Below are positions 25,365 to 34,154 of a stretch of DNA of 64,000 bases, piece after piece. The stretch is from Corynebacterium oculi (GTDB taxonomy: Bacteria; Actinomycetota; Actinomycetes; Mycobacteriales; Mycobacteriaceae). Position numbers and translations under genes: made by a program. A model generated the notes under the pieces. That model was not told where the DNA came from. It saw nothing but the letters and a program-made list of their open reading frames with translations, and did not search any database. The stretch's first letter is position 1. Each line of letters starts with the position of its first letter. The stretch spans positions 496,001-560,000 of the forward strand of contig NZ_LKST01000002.1 in the NCBI RefSeq assembly GCF_001412105.1, given 5' to 3'.

Positions 25365-27042
25365 GGCGCTGGCGCGCCCGGGCCACCAGCTCGGCGCGGC
25401 CCACGGGGTGCGCGGACATCGGCACGGCGGGGGCGGGGGGAAGGCTATCGACGCCCTCGGGGACGGGAATATCCGCCTCGGTGTCACCGGAGTTCTGAAT
25501 ATCCTTCTCTCGAATGAAGGCCAGGCAGGCCACCGCCCCCACCACCGCGAAGATCGCGGCCATGATGAAGATGCCGTGCAGCCCTTCCACGAACACCTCC
25601 CGGGCCAGATCCCCCAGCTGCGGGGCGTACTGATCCACCAGGTCAAAGCGGCCGCCCTCCGTGGCGGTGATGATCTGCTCGGGTGCGCCCTCCATGCCGT
25701 CCTCAATGTGGTTGGCCAGGTACGCGCCATAGAGCGCCACGCCGAAGCTGGTACCCAGCGGCAGGGAGGTATTGGCGATGCCAGAAGCAGTGCCCGTCTT
25801 TTCCCGGGGCACCACGGAGACAGCCAGATCCATCAGGTGCGGCAGCATGATGCCGGTGCCGATGCCGATGACCACGTACGAGGGCACCAGGGCCGGCCAG
25901 CTGGAATCCGGCTGCACCATCAGGCCCAGCAGCAGGCCGCCGGCCACGATCACCATGCCGAGCGCCTGCACAAAACTCAGCCGCATGACCTTGCCCAGGG
26001 CCAGCCCCACGGCCGAGAAGAGCACGATGGGCCCCGCCAGGGTGGTGGACACGTACCCCACCTCCAGGGCGGAGAGGCCCACGTGGCCGGAGAGCCACAG
26101 CACGATAAACGGCATCATGCCAAAGCTAAAAAGCCGGGCGGCGAAGGCGGAAAAGGCCACCGTGGAAAAGGAGGGAATGCGGAAGAGGCGAATATCAATC
26201 ATCGCGTTATCGCCCTTGGCCGTCTGAATCCACGCGAGGATCACGCCCAGCTGCAACGCCGCCGCGAAACTTAAGATCACCAGCCAGTCCGTCCACCCGC
26301 GCTCCGGCCCGGAGATGATGCCGTAGTTGAGGCTAAAGAGCATTCCCGCCGCGATGATCGTGGAGGGAACGTCGATGGGCGGCATCTCCGTGTTCCCGGC
26401 TTCGCGCGCCTGCTTGTGCAGATCCGGAATGAAAAAGAGCGTGGCCAGCAGCACAAAAATCCCGATGGGGATATTAATGGCAAAGATCCACTCCCACTGG
26501 CCGTTCTCCACCAGCGCGCCGCCCACCAGCGGCCCCACCGCCGAGGCGGCCGCCGAGAGCCCCATCAGGATCGCGATGGCCTTGGTGCGCTCCTCCTTCT
26601 CCGCGGGCGCGAACGCGTCGGAGAGCAGCGGCACCGACGTGCCAAACACCAGCGCGCCGCCGGCCCCCTGCACCGCCCGCGCCGCGATCAGCATGGCCTC
26701 CGAGTCCGCATACATGCAGGCTATCGACGCCCCCAGGAACAGCACATGCCCGATGAGGAAGATGGAGCGCCGCCCGATGAGATCCGAGATGCTACCCACG
26801 CTGAGCATGAGGGACGCGAAGGCCAGGGAGTAGGCGTTAATCACCCACTGGCCACCGGAGAGGGTCAGGCCCAGATCCTCCGAGATGGCCGGCAGGGCCA
26901 CGAGCACGATGGTGATGTCCAGCGTCATCATCACTGCGGAGATAGTGGAAACCGCAGTGGACCACTTCTTGGGGGCCTTGGCCGCCCCTCCGGAGCGGCG
27001 GTGTTTACCGCCCTGGACTGTATTCATCTGCTGCTTGGCCAC
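25342..27042 (-). CDS. DHA2 (EmrB/QacA) family MFS multidrug exporter
   Basis: 566 aa with about 14 transmembrane helices, the DHA2 count. Typical motifs: MMTLDITIVLVALPAISEDLGL at the start, GSISDLIGRRSIFLIG, and PLVGGALVENGQWEWIFAINIPIG (drug-H+ antiporter motif C). Likely proton-driven export of hydrophobic compounds; substrate unknown. It follows tgt by 37 bases on the same strand and is probably co-transcribed with mmpL and tgt. Confidence 0.88.
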   Translation of the reverse strand: MAKQQMNTVQGGKHRRSGGAAKAPKKWSTAVSTISAVMMTLDITIVLVALPAISEDLGLTLSGGQWVINAYSLAFASLMLSVGSISDLIGRRSIFLIGHVLFLGASIACMYADSEAMLIAARAVQGAGGALVFGTSVPLLSDAFAPAEKEERTKAIAILMGLSAAASAVGPLVGGALVENGQWEWIFAINIPIGIFVLLATLFFIPDLHKQAREAGNTEMPPIDVPSTIIAAGMLFSLNYGIISGPERGWTDWLVILSFAAALQLGVILAWIQTAKGDNAMIDIRLFRIPSFSTVAFSAFAARLFSFGMMPFIVLWLSGHVGLSALEVGYVSTTLAGPIVLFSAVGLALGKVMRLSFVQALGMVIVAGGLLLGLMVQPDSSWPALVPSYVVIGIGTGIMLPHLMDLAVSVVPREKTGTASGIANTSLPLGTSFGVALYGAYLANHIEDGMEGAPEQIITATEGGRFDLVDQYAPQLGDLAREVFVEGLHGIFIMAAIFAVVGAVACLAFIREKDIQNSGDTEADIPVPEGVDSLPPAPAVPMSAHPVGRAELVARARQRLNNSRGV

Positions 27043-27079
27043 CAGCGCATTTTCTCATACGGCGCGGGCTCCCGCGTAA

Positions 27080-28345
27080 TTAATGGCGATAATAGCGGCC
27101 CAAAAACTCATCGCGGAAGGCCTCATAATCGCCCCGCTCCATCGCCGCCCGGATATTATCCACCAGCCGCACCATGAACGTGAGGTTGTGCATGGTGCAC
27201 AGCGTGCCGGCCAGGAACTCCTTGGCCTTGAGCAGGTGATGGATGTAGGCCCGCGAGTAGTTCTCGGAGACGTAGCCGCCGAACTCCTCGTCGATGCCCT
27301 GGAAATCACGCTTGAAGCGGGCGTTGGTCAGGTTCAGCCGGCCGTCGAGGGTGTACACCCCGCCGCGTCGCCCCAGGCGCGTGGGAGCCACGCAATCGAA
27401 GGTATCCGCGCCCGCCTCGATGGCGGTGAAGAGGTCATCCGGCTCCGAGATGCCCAGCAGGTGCCTCGGCTTGTGCTCGGGAAGCTCATCGCACACCCAG
27501 CCCACGATGGTGCCCAGGTTCTCCTTCTCCAGGGCGCCGCCGATGCCAAAACCCCCGAAGCCGCGCCTGCCCTGGGCCTCAGCGGCGTCGGAAAGCGCCA
27601 CGAGATCGCGGGCTGCCTTACGGCGCAGGTCCCCGTACTGCGCGCCCTGCACCACGCCCCACAGCGACTGCTTGGGGCGGTGCACGCGCTCCCGGGTGAG
27701 GCGATCATGCTCGTCCAGGCAGCGCTGCGCCCAGCGCGTGGTGCGCACCAGGGATTCCTCCTGGTACTGCCGCGAATCCACCAGGGTGGTCAGCTCATCG
27801 AAGGCGAACATGATGTCCGCGCCCAGGTGGTGCTGGATCCGCATGGATACCTCGGGGGTGAAGCGGTGCGCGGAGCCATCGATCACGGACTTGAAATCCA
27901 CGCCGTCCTCATCCACCTTGGCCAGGCGCTCCTTCTTGGCCGCGCGGACATCGGCGGTGGTGAGGTCAGCCACATCCATGGCCAGCACCTTTTTAAAACC
28001 CACCCCCAGGCTCATCACCTGAAAGCCACCGGAATCCGTGTACGTGGGGCCGCGCCAGTTCTCAAAGGCCGCCACGCCCCCGGCCTCGTCCACGATCTCC
28101 GGGCCGGGCTGCAAATACAGGTGATAGGCGTTAGAGAGGATCGCCTGCGCGCCCGTCTCTTTGATCTGCTCCGGGGTGAGCGTTTTCACCGTGGCCTTGG
28201 TGGCCACCGGGATAAAAGCCGGTGTGGCGATGTCCCCGTGAGGGGTATGGATCACGCCCGTGCGGCCGTGTTTGCCGTGCTTACCATTCTCACCCGGCGC
28301 CGCGTTGCCCAGGCGGGTGTGTACCTCAAAGGAAAGATCAGTCAT
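27080..28345 (-). CDS. tgt: tRNA-guanine transglycosylase
   Basis: 421 aa. It exchanges guanine-34 for queuine or preQ1 in tRNAs with GUN anticodons. The catalytic Asp pair is present: D104 (YTDSGGFQVMSL) and D317 (FDCVAPTRLGRRG). The substrate block GFGIGGALEKEN is also present. The usual zinc ligands (a CxCxxC just before NYSRAY) are absent: residues 352-361 read DEEFGGYVSE, and only the later His386 (MHNL) remains. The start overlaps the mmpL stop by eight bases. Whether the zinc loss is common in relatives needs alignment. Confidence 0.92.
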   Translation of the reverse strand: MTDLSFEVHTRLGNAAPGENGKHGKHGRTGVIHTPHGDIATPAFIPVATKATVKTLTPEQIKETGAQAILSNAYHLYLQPGPEIVDEAGGVAAFENWRGPTYTDSGGFQVMSLGVGFKKVLAMDVADLTTADVRAAKKERLAKVDEDGVDFKSVIDGSAHRFTPEVSMRIQHHLGADIMFAFDELTTLVDSRQYQEESLVRTTRWAQRCLDEHDRLTRERVHRPKQSLWGVVQGAQYGDLRRKAARDLVALSDAAEAQGRRGFGGFGIGGALEKENLGTIVGWVCDELPEHKPRHLLGISEPDDLFTAIEAGADTFDCVAPTRLGRRGGVYTLDGRLNLTNARFKRDFQGIDEEFGGYVSENYSRAYIHHLLKAKEFLAGTLCTMHNLTFMVRLVDNIRAAMERGDYEAFRDEFLGRYYRH

Positions 28346-30911
28346 GCTTACCCATTATCTTCTTCTCCAGGGCGGAACCCTCCACGTCGAGGGAGGGCAG
28401 CGCCTTATCCAGCCACCGGGGCATCCACCAGGTGGCCCGGCCCAGCACAAACATCGCGGCCGGCACCAGAGCCATGCGCACAAAGAACGCATCAAAGAGC
28501 ACGCCCATGCCCAGCGCAAAGCCAAAGATCTGAATGAACGGCAGGGGCTGATCGATGAACGCCACGAACACCGCGATCATAATCAGCGCCGCCGCCGTGA
28601 CCACGCGGGCCCCCTGGGCAAAGCCCTCGATGATGGACTCCTCCACCGCCGTGTACCGGGACCGCGAGACCCCACCGGAGTGGGTGTAATGCTCGCGCAT
28701 GCGGGTAACCAAAAAGACCTGATAGTCCATAGCCAGGCCAAAGGTCACGCCGATCAGGAAGATCGGCATGAAGGAGATCAGCGGGGCCGGGGTGCCCACC
28801 AGGCCCCACAGGCCCTCCTGCCACACCAGCACCGTCACGCCAAAGGCCGCCCCCACCGAAAGCAAGAAACCCAGGCCCGCCACCAAGGGCACCATGATCG
28901 AGCGGAATACCAAGAGCAAGAGCACGATGGCCAGGCCCACCACGATCCCCAAATACACCGGCATGGCCCCCGCCAGGGTCTCCGTGATGTCCATCTGCAC
29001 CGCCGTGAGGCCCGTGAGGCCCACCGTGGTTCCGGTGGCGTCCGCGATCTGGTTGGCCCGCTCGCGCAGCGCGTGAGACAGGGCCACCGTCCGTTGATCG
29101 TCCGGGCCCGTCAACGGGGTGACCATGATCTGCGCGGCGGTGGAATCCTCGTTCGCGCCCACCAACTGCGCGTTCTTCACCCCCGCCATGCCGTCGATGG
29201 TATCCACCGCATAGATAAAGGAACTCAAGGCCGCCGCGCGCTGCGGATTCTCCACGGCCGCCTCCCCTTGGGCCTCCATGAAGGTGCTCAGCGCCGGGGC
29301 CTCCGGCGAAACCTCGTGGGCGTCCACCACCAGCAGGAACGGGGAATTCACCCCCGCGCCGAAGCCCTCCGCCATGAGATCGGCGGACTTACGCTGCGTG
29401 GTCTCCAGGTTCGAGGTGGAATCCGAGGGCAGGGCCATCTCCAGCTGGCTCACCGGGAAAGAAAGAGCCCCCAGCCCCAGCACCACCACCGCGATGACCA
29501 AACCGGGAACCCTGTGCACAAAGAGCACCCAGCGGCGGCCCATGCTCATACGCGCGCCCCTGCGGGCGCGGCGGTGGGACCTGAGCCGGTGAGACTGAGG
29601 GCGGTGCGGCTCACTCCGGTGCGACTCACTCCGGTGCAGCTCAGTCCGGTGGGAGGCGGGGCGGGCCGCCACCTCGGCGGCCTCCGCTTCAGCCGCCGCG
29701 CCCACCGCGCCCGCCGCCTCACCCGAGCGCCCCGAGCGCCCGGGGCGGCGTCGCCACGCCCCGCGCCGATTCCCCGCCACCCCCGGGATCGCGCCCGCGA
29801 AGGCCTTGTTCCCCACGATGCCCAGCAGCGCCGGAACCAGCGTGAGGGCCACCAGCAGGGACACAAACACCGTGAACGCGGCCAGCAGGCCCATCGCGGT
29901 GAGGAAACCGATCCCCGCCACCGCCAGGGCCGCCAGCGCCACGATCACCGTCACCGCCGCGAACACCACCGCCGTGCCCGCCGTCCCCACGGCCATGCCG
30001 GCGGCCTTCTCCGGTTCCAGGCGGGCGCGCTCCGCGCGATACCGCGCCAGAATGAAAAGGGCGTAGTCAATGCCCACCGCCAGGCCGATCATGATCGCCA
30101 GGGTGGGCGTGATGTTATTGAGCTCCACAAAGCGCGTGGTCAGCAGGATCCCCAGCACGCCGATGCCCACGCCGATCACCGCCGTTATCAGCGGCAGCCC
30201 GGCGGCCACCAGAGAACCAAAGGTGAAGATGAGCACCACAAAGGCCACCACCAAACCCACCACCTCGCTGGAGGCCTTGATGGCGATGGGATCGCCAAAG
30301 CCCGCCCCGCCGGCCTCCACCGTCAGGCCCTCGGCGCGGCCCTTCTCCATCGCGGCGGTCACCGCGTCGCGCTGCTCCTGGGTCACGTCCATCGAGGTCT
30401 CCACGTCCAGGGCGAAGGTGGTGTACCCGATGGTCTCGTCCTGGGAAAGCAGCCGCAGATTCTCCGCGTCCTCCCGTGCGCTCTCCTCCGGCAGGCCGGA
30501 ATCCACGGAGGTCTGGATCACCTGCTGCTCCAGTTCCGCAGACTTGGTCACCGGGTTGCCAAAGCGCTGCGTGTCCGTGATGAGGTCCCCCAGATCCGCG
30601 CGAAGGGCTCCGATCACGTCGTCGATGGCCTTGACGTTCTGCGGGTCGCTGAGCTTCTCCCCCTCCGGCGCCTGGAACACCACGTTCACCGAGGCCGCCG
30701 TCACAGGATTGCCCTGATCCGGGAAGTTGCTCACCAGCATGCGCGTGGCCTCGATCGCGGGCGAGTTATTGATGGAGAACTGGTTGGTAAACGGCCGCAT
30801 GAGGGACAGCGCCGCGCCCGCCATCGCCGCCAGCACCAGCAGCCAGGTGCACAGCACCCACCACTTCCGGCGGAACGACCAACGCCCCAGCGAGTACAAC
30901 AGTTCAGCCAC
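28338..30911 (-). CDS. MmpL/RND family transporter
   Basis: 857 aa. Two repeats of one helix, a large extracytoplasmic loop and five helices, the MmpL plan: the first helix is WWVLCTWLLVLAAMAG; conserved segments are IGLAVGIDYALFILARYRAE and IFLIGVTFGLAMDYQVFLVTRMREHY. In corynebacteria such proteins move lipids or related compounds across the membrane. The cytoplasmic linker between halves is expanded and includes an unusual His/Arg-rich tandem repeat (from about 29575 to 29660). First gene of a probable mmpL-tgt-MFS transcript. Confidence 0.88.
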   Translation of the reverse strand: MAELLYSLGRWSFRRKWWVLCTWLLVLAAMAGAALSLMRPFTNQFSINNSPAIEATRMLVSNFPDQGNPVTAASVNVVFQAPEGEKLSDPQNVKAIDDVIGALRADLGDLITDTQRFGNPVTKSAELEQQVIQTSVDSGLPEESAREDAENLRLLSQDETIGYTTFALDVETSMDVTQEQRDAVTAAMEKGRAEGLTVEAGGAGFGDPIAIKASSEVVGLVVAFVVLIFTFGSLVAAGLPLITAVIGVGIGVLGILLTTRFVELNNITPTLAIMIGLAVGIDYALFILARYRAERARLEPEKAAGMAVGTAGTAVVFAAVTVIVALAALAVAGIGFLTAMGLLAAFTVFVSLLVALTLVPALLGIVGNKAFAGAIPGVAGNRRGAWRRRPGRSGRSGEAAGAVGAAAEAEAAEVAARPASHRTELHRSESHRSEPHRPQSHRLRSHRRARRGARMSMGRRWVLFVHRVPGLVIAVVVLGLGALSFPVSQLEMALPSDSTSNLETTQRKSADLMAEGFGAGVNSPFLLVVDAHEVSPEAPALSTFMEAQGEAAVENPQRAAALSSFIYAVDTIDGMAGVKNAQLVGANEDSTAAQIMVTPLTGPDDQRTVALSHALRERANQIADATGTTVGLTGLTAVQMDITETLAGAMPVYLGIVVGLAIVLLLLVFRSIMVPLVAGLGFLLSVGAAFGVTVLVWQEGLWGLVGTPAPLISFMPIFLIGVTFGLAMDYQVFLVTRMREHYTHSGGVSRSRYTAVEESIIEGFAQGARVVTAAALIMIAVFVAFIDQPLPFIQIFGFALGMGVLFDAFFVRMALVPAAMFVLGRATWWMPRWLDKALPSLDVEGSALEKKIMGKHD

Positions 30912-30955
30912 GAACGACGTCCCTCCATCGACTTAAAGACTCCCCAAGTGTACAG

Positions 30956-31305
30956 AGGGGTGCCACCTCGGCCGGGTGCGGCTTATCAGCGCCCCCGCTG
31001 GCACCCCTTGAGGTGTTCTGCGGGTGGGTTGGGCCGGCGGCTGCGGCGGGGCAACGCTAAGGGGTGCCACTGGGTACGCGGCGGGTTGTTCTGGGGCAAA
31101 GGCGGCACCCCTTGATGTTGCGCACCCCCTTTTGGGGTGCCAGTGGCTCTGGTCTTGCTTATCGACGCCCCCGGCGTCACCCTTTAGCGCTTCCCGGCAA
31201 CGTTCGCGGGTGGGGATGTGATTCCCACCCAACCGCCCCCAACCCCAAGGGGTGACATTGCCGGGTTCCCAGGGCGCCCTTCCCCTCCAATGGCACCCCT
31301 TAGCG
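30956..31305. repeat. Four palindromic AAGGGGTGCCA/TGGCACCCCTT elements
   Basis: Copies at 30956-31010, 31055-31114, 31130-31188 (arms degenerate, TTGGGGTGCCA and GTCACCCTTTAG) and 31247-31305 fill the gap between the mmpL start and tRNA-Ser. The third carries an exact 13-mer at 31157-31169 in its centre; a two-mismatch copy lies in the first. This is the densest cluster in the window. Confidence 0.85.
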
Positions 31306-31349
31306 TCGTTATCGTCGTTATAGCGTCGCTGCCCCACCATCAACACGAG

Positions 31350-31385
31350 AAAACCCGGCTCCCCCTCATCGGGGAAACCGGGTTT
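31350..31385 (-). terminator. Rho-independent terminator after tRNA-Ser
   Basis: On the minus strand AAACCCGGTTTCCCC...GGGGGAGCCGGGTTTT forms a strong stem followed by Ts, starting two bases after the tRNA CCA end. Confidence 0.75.
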
Positions 31386-31386
31386 G

Positions 31387-31477
31387 TGGCGGTGGCGGCG
31401 GGATTTGAACCCGCGGTTGGGGGTTACCCAACACTCGCTTTCGAGGCGAGCACCTTCGGCCGCTCGGACACGCCACC
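31387..31477 (-). tRNA. tRNA-Ser (CGA)
   Basis: Class II tRNA with acceptor GGTGGCG/CGCCACC, anticodon loop CTCGAAA (anticodon CGA), long variable arm, T-loop GTTCAAATC, discriminator G and an encoded CCA. Confidence 0.95.
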
Positions 31478-31546
31478 GCCAAGTACGTTATCCAAGCCGG
31501 GGCCGAAACCTCAAATCAGCCTCGAAAACAATCGCAAGGGCGAGGA

Positions 31547-31747
31547 TTAGTCCTTCTTGAAGGAACCGAGAACCTCGTTGGCCTTGTCCTTGATGGCCTC
31601 GCCGGCCTCGGTGACCTTTTCCTTGATGTCGGACTTGACCTGATCGGTCTTGCCCTCGTTCTCAAGGTCCTGGTTATCGGTCACATCGCCCACGGCTTCC
31701 TTGGCCTTGCCAGCCAGACCCTCGGCCTTGTCTTGAAAATCACCCAT
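31547..31747 (-). CDS. csbD: CsbD family stress protein
   Basis: 66 aa, ATG at 31747. A CsbD-like small hydrophilic protein with the family pattern DKAEGLAGKAKEAVGDVTDNQDLENEGKTDQ, rich in Lys, Glu and Ala and predicted as amphipathic helix. CsbD proteins are general-stress induced; their molecular role is not settled. Its start is one base after the stop of the 44-aa gene upstream, whose last codons (GAGGAG) supply the ribosome site. Confidence 0.9.
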   Translation of the reverse strand: MGDFQDKAEGLAGKAKEAVGDVTDNQDLENEGKTDQVKSDIKEKVTEAGEAIKDKANEVLGSFKKD

Positions 31748-31748
31748 G

Positions 31749-31883
31749 TTACTTCTGCTCCTCTACCTTGTCCTTGGCCTCGGAGGCTGCGCCCTCGGCC
31801 TTATCCTTCAGATCGGAGGCCACGTCGGTGGCCTTGTCCTTGGCTTCGTTCAGCTTGTCTTTTGCTTCGTCAAGAAAACCCAT
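31749..31883 (-). CDS. 44-aa Lys/Ala/Asp-repeat protein, CsbD companion
   Basis: A short gene from the ATG at 31883, reading MGFLDEAKDKLNEAKDKATD and continuing with DLKDKAEG and SEAKDKVEE. The ribosome site GGAG lies just upstream. Repeated AKDK/LKDK units give an amphipathic LEA-like helix, similar in style to CsbD but shorter. It is stacked directly before csbD with a one-base gap, so the two are co-translated and probably stress-regulated together. Confidence 0.75.
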   Translation of the reverse strand: MGFLDEAKDKLNEAKDKATDVASDLKDKAEGAASEAKDKVEEQK

Positions 31884-31968
31884 TTATGTTTCTCCTTTCA
31901 CTCCTCACCGAGCATAGGAGAAGAGTGAGCGCCCGCGCCACCGTTCCCCCATTATTGTGATCTTTCTG

Positions 31969-32478
31969 TTATGAAACATTAATGTGACGCCGCTCCGCGA
32001 AGAACCGGGCCAGCAACTCCCCGCATTCCTCTTCTAATACCCCGCCGCGCACCTGTGGGTGATGGAGTGCCGCCCTGTCGCGCACTAGATCAAAGACGGA
32101 GCCGCAGGCCCCCGTTTTGGGTTCAAAGGCGCCAAAGATCACCGATCCCACCCGCGCCCCCAGGAGCGCCCCGGCGCACATGGCGCATGGTTCCAGGGTC
32201 ACCACCAGGGTGCAATCGCTGAGCCGCCACCCGTCGCCGTGCTCCCGAGAGACCGGCGCCGCCTGGCGGATAGCCAATACCTCGGCGTGGGCGGTGGGAT
32301 CGCGGTCGGTCTCACGCCTGTTCGTGGCGCGAGCCAATTCGGAGCCGTCGGGGCCGAGGATCACCGCCCCCACCGGCACGTCGGCGGCCGGGGTGGAGCG
32401 CGCCACCTCCACGGCGCGGCGCATGGCCTCCTCGGCGCGGCGCTGCCCCCACGGCACGGGCAGGGAGAAGAGCGGCAT
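31969..32478 (-). CDS. tadA: tRNA-specific adenosine deaminase TadA
   Basis: 169 aa. It converts adenosine-34 to inosine in tRNA(Arg)-ACG, two copies of which lie in this window. The deaminase zinc site is complete: H64-A-E66 (TAHAEVLAI) and C98/C101 (LEPCAMCAGALLGARV). It starts on the stop codon of the upstream gene, with which it is co-transcribed. Confidence 0.94.
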   Translation of the reverse strand: MPLFSLPVPWGQRRAEEAMRRAVEVARSTPAADVPVGAVILGPDGSELARATNRRETDRDPTAHAEVLAIRQAAPVSREHGDGWRLSDCTLVVTLEPCAMCAGALLGARVGSVIFGAFEPKTGACGSVFDLVRDRAALHHPQVRGGVLEEECGELLARFFAERRHINVS

Positions 32479-32963
32479 TAATCGTCGAGCCCGGTGGCGT
32501 CGAGAAACTCGGAGTCGAAGTCCAGTTCTTCTGCTATGCGGATGAGTTGTTCGGAGGCCCAGGCTTCGTCGTCGTCCGCGATCACCCCCATGACCTGCTC
32601 GGAGAGGCCGAGGTCGGCGAGGATGTCAAAGTCGCCGTCTGCCCAGGCGTCGTCCTCGGCGGCGTCGTAGGGGATCTCGGCGTCCATCTCGTCGAGGATG
32701 GAGGCCGCAAAGTCGTCCTCGGTGGCGGCCACGGCGTCGGAAAGCAGCAGCTTGACGCGCTGGGGGGTGGGGCGCACGATCACAAAGTAATCGTCCTCCA
32801 CGCACAGCAGCGCGAAGGCCGGGCCCTCGCTGCGCAGCGCGCGCACGGCGGAGACGGCGGTGGCGATGGTCTCAAAGTCGTCGTCGTACTCGCGCACCTG
32901 CCATTGGCCGGCCACGCGGGTGACCGTCACGGCAAAGCTCTCGCCGTAGTCCTCGGGTTCCAT
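32478..32963 (-). CDS. tRNA adenosine deaminase-associated protein
   Basis: 161 aa, very acidic (many Asp and Glu), soluble. The N-terminal half (SFAVTVTRVAGQWQVREYDDDFETI...) and FALLCVEDDYFVIVRPTP match the actinobacterial family found beside tadA. Role unknown. It shares one base with tadA and is divergent from tyrA across 38 bases. Confidence 0.85.
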   Translation of the reverse strand: MEPEDYGESFAVTVTRVAGQWQVREYDDDFETIATAVSAVRALRSEGPAFALLCVEDDYFVIVRPTPQRVKLLLSDAVAATEDDFAASILDEMDAEIPYDAAEDDAWADGDFDILADLGLSEQVMGVIADDDEAWASEQLIRIAEELDFDSEFLDATGLDD

Positions 32964-33001
32964 ACCCCGTAACGGTAGTCGGAATGTGCCACACTTGTCA
33001 G

Positions 33002-34015
33002 GTGACTTCCACCGCTTTTTCTCGCCCCGTCTGCGTCCTCGGCATCGGTCTCATCGGCGGCTCTCTGCTGCGCGATCTCCACGCCGCCGGGCACCCCGTG
33101 TACGGCTATAATAGTTCCCCCTCCGGCGCGCGCACCGCCACCAACGAGGGCTTCGACGTCAGCGCCGATCTCCTGGGCACGCTCCACCGCGCCAACGAGG
33201 AAGGCGCGCTCATCGTGCTCGCCACGCCGCTGCCCTCCTTCGCGGAGCTTCTGGACGCCCTGGCCGAGCACGCTCCCCGCTGTGGCTTCACCGACGTCGC
33301 CTCCGTGAAGTCCCGCGTGTACGAGATGGTGCGCGCCCGCGGCCTGGAATCCCGCTACGTGGGCGGGCACCCCATGGCCGGCACCGCCCAGTCCGGGTGG
33401 AAGGCCTCCCACCAGGGGCTTTTCGACGGCGCCGCCTGGGTCATCACCTTCGATCACGCCTGCGACACCACCCCCTGCCCCGAGTGGGTGGCCCTGTGGA
33501 CGGACGTGGTGCGCATGATCGCCGCCGTGGGGGCCGAGGCGATCCCGGCGCGCGTGAGCAGCCACGACGCCGCCGTGGCCCGCGTGAGCCACCTCCCGCA
33601 CCTGCTGGCCGAGGCGCTGGCAATCACCGGGGATAATGGCGGGGCCTTGGCCCTTTCCCTGGCCGCCGGGAGTTTCCGCGATGGCACCCGCGTGGCGGGC
33701 ACCGCGCCCTCGCTGGTGCGCGCCATGTGCGAGACCAACTCCGAGGCCCTGGTGGACGCCCTCGACGAGGCCCTGTCCCTCCTGAACGACGCCCGCGCCC
33801 AACTCACCGGCCCCCACCCCCACCTTCAAGAGCTTACCGACGCCGGCCATCGCTCCCGCGTGCGCTTCGAGGCCCGCTCGGGCGCATTAAAGGACTCCGT
33901 GAGCCCCATTCGGATCTCCGCCCGCCCGGTGCTGCGCGTTCATCCCGGCGGCCCCGGCTGGGAGCGGCAGTTGATCCAGGCTGAGTCCCTGGGCGCGCGG
34001 ATCGAGGTGTTCTAA
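33002..34015 (+). CDS. tyrA: Prephenate dehydrogenase
   Basis: 337 aa from a GTG at 33002 (VTSTAFSRPVCVLGIGLIGGSLLRDL). It oxidises prephenate (or arogenate) in tyrosine synthesis. The NAD(P) Rossmann loop GIGLIGGS is at the start, followed by TDVASVKSRV and the catalytic-region GGHPMAGTAQSGW. An all-helical C-terminal dimerisation domain follows. The TAA stop is part of the left arm of a palindromic element. Confidence 0.93.
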   Translation: MTSTAFSRPVCVLGIGLIGGSLLRDLHAAGHPVYGYNSSPSGARTATNEGFDVSADLLGTLHRANEEGALIVLATPLPSFAELLDALAEHAPRCGFTDVASVKSRVYEMVRARGLESRYVGGHPMAGTAQSGWKASHQGLFDGAAWVITFDHACDTTPCPEWVALWTDVVRMIAAVGAEAIPARVSSHDAAVARVSHLPHLLAEALAITGDNGGALALSLAAGSFRDGTRVAGTAPSLVRAMCETNSEALVDALDEALSLLNDARAQLTGPHPHLQELTDAGHRSRVRFEARSGALKDSVSPIRISARPVLRVHPGGPGWERQLIQAESLGARIEVF

Positions 34016-34154
34016 GGGGTGCCACCGGCGCCCTCGCTGGCCACTCGAACCCCGAGATGGCACCCCTTAGCGCTGCTCGCCGTCCGCCCCGGCGCTTTGG
34101 GGTGCCATTGCCTCGCCGCCGCGCTTATCGACGCCCCACTGGCACCCCTTAGCG
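34012..34154. repeat. Two palindromic elements overlapping the stop codons of convergent genes
   Basis: Copies at 34012-34072 and 34094-34154. The first supplies the tyrA stop (CTAAGGGGTGCC) and the second supplies the TAA of the minus-strand nucleotidase gene (CCCCTTAGCG). An exact 13-mer lies in the centre of the second (34123-34135). The right half of the first shares CGAACCCCGAGATGG with the copy at 39101-39160. Confidence 0.85.
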
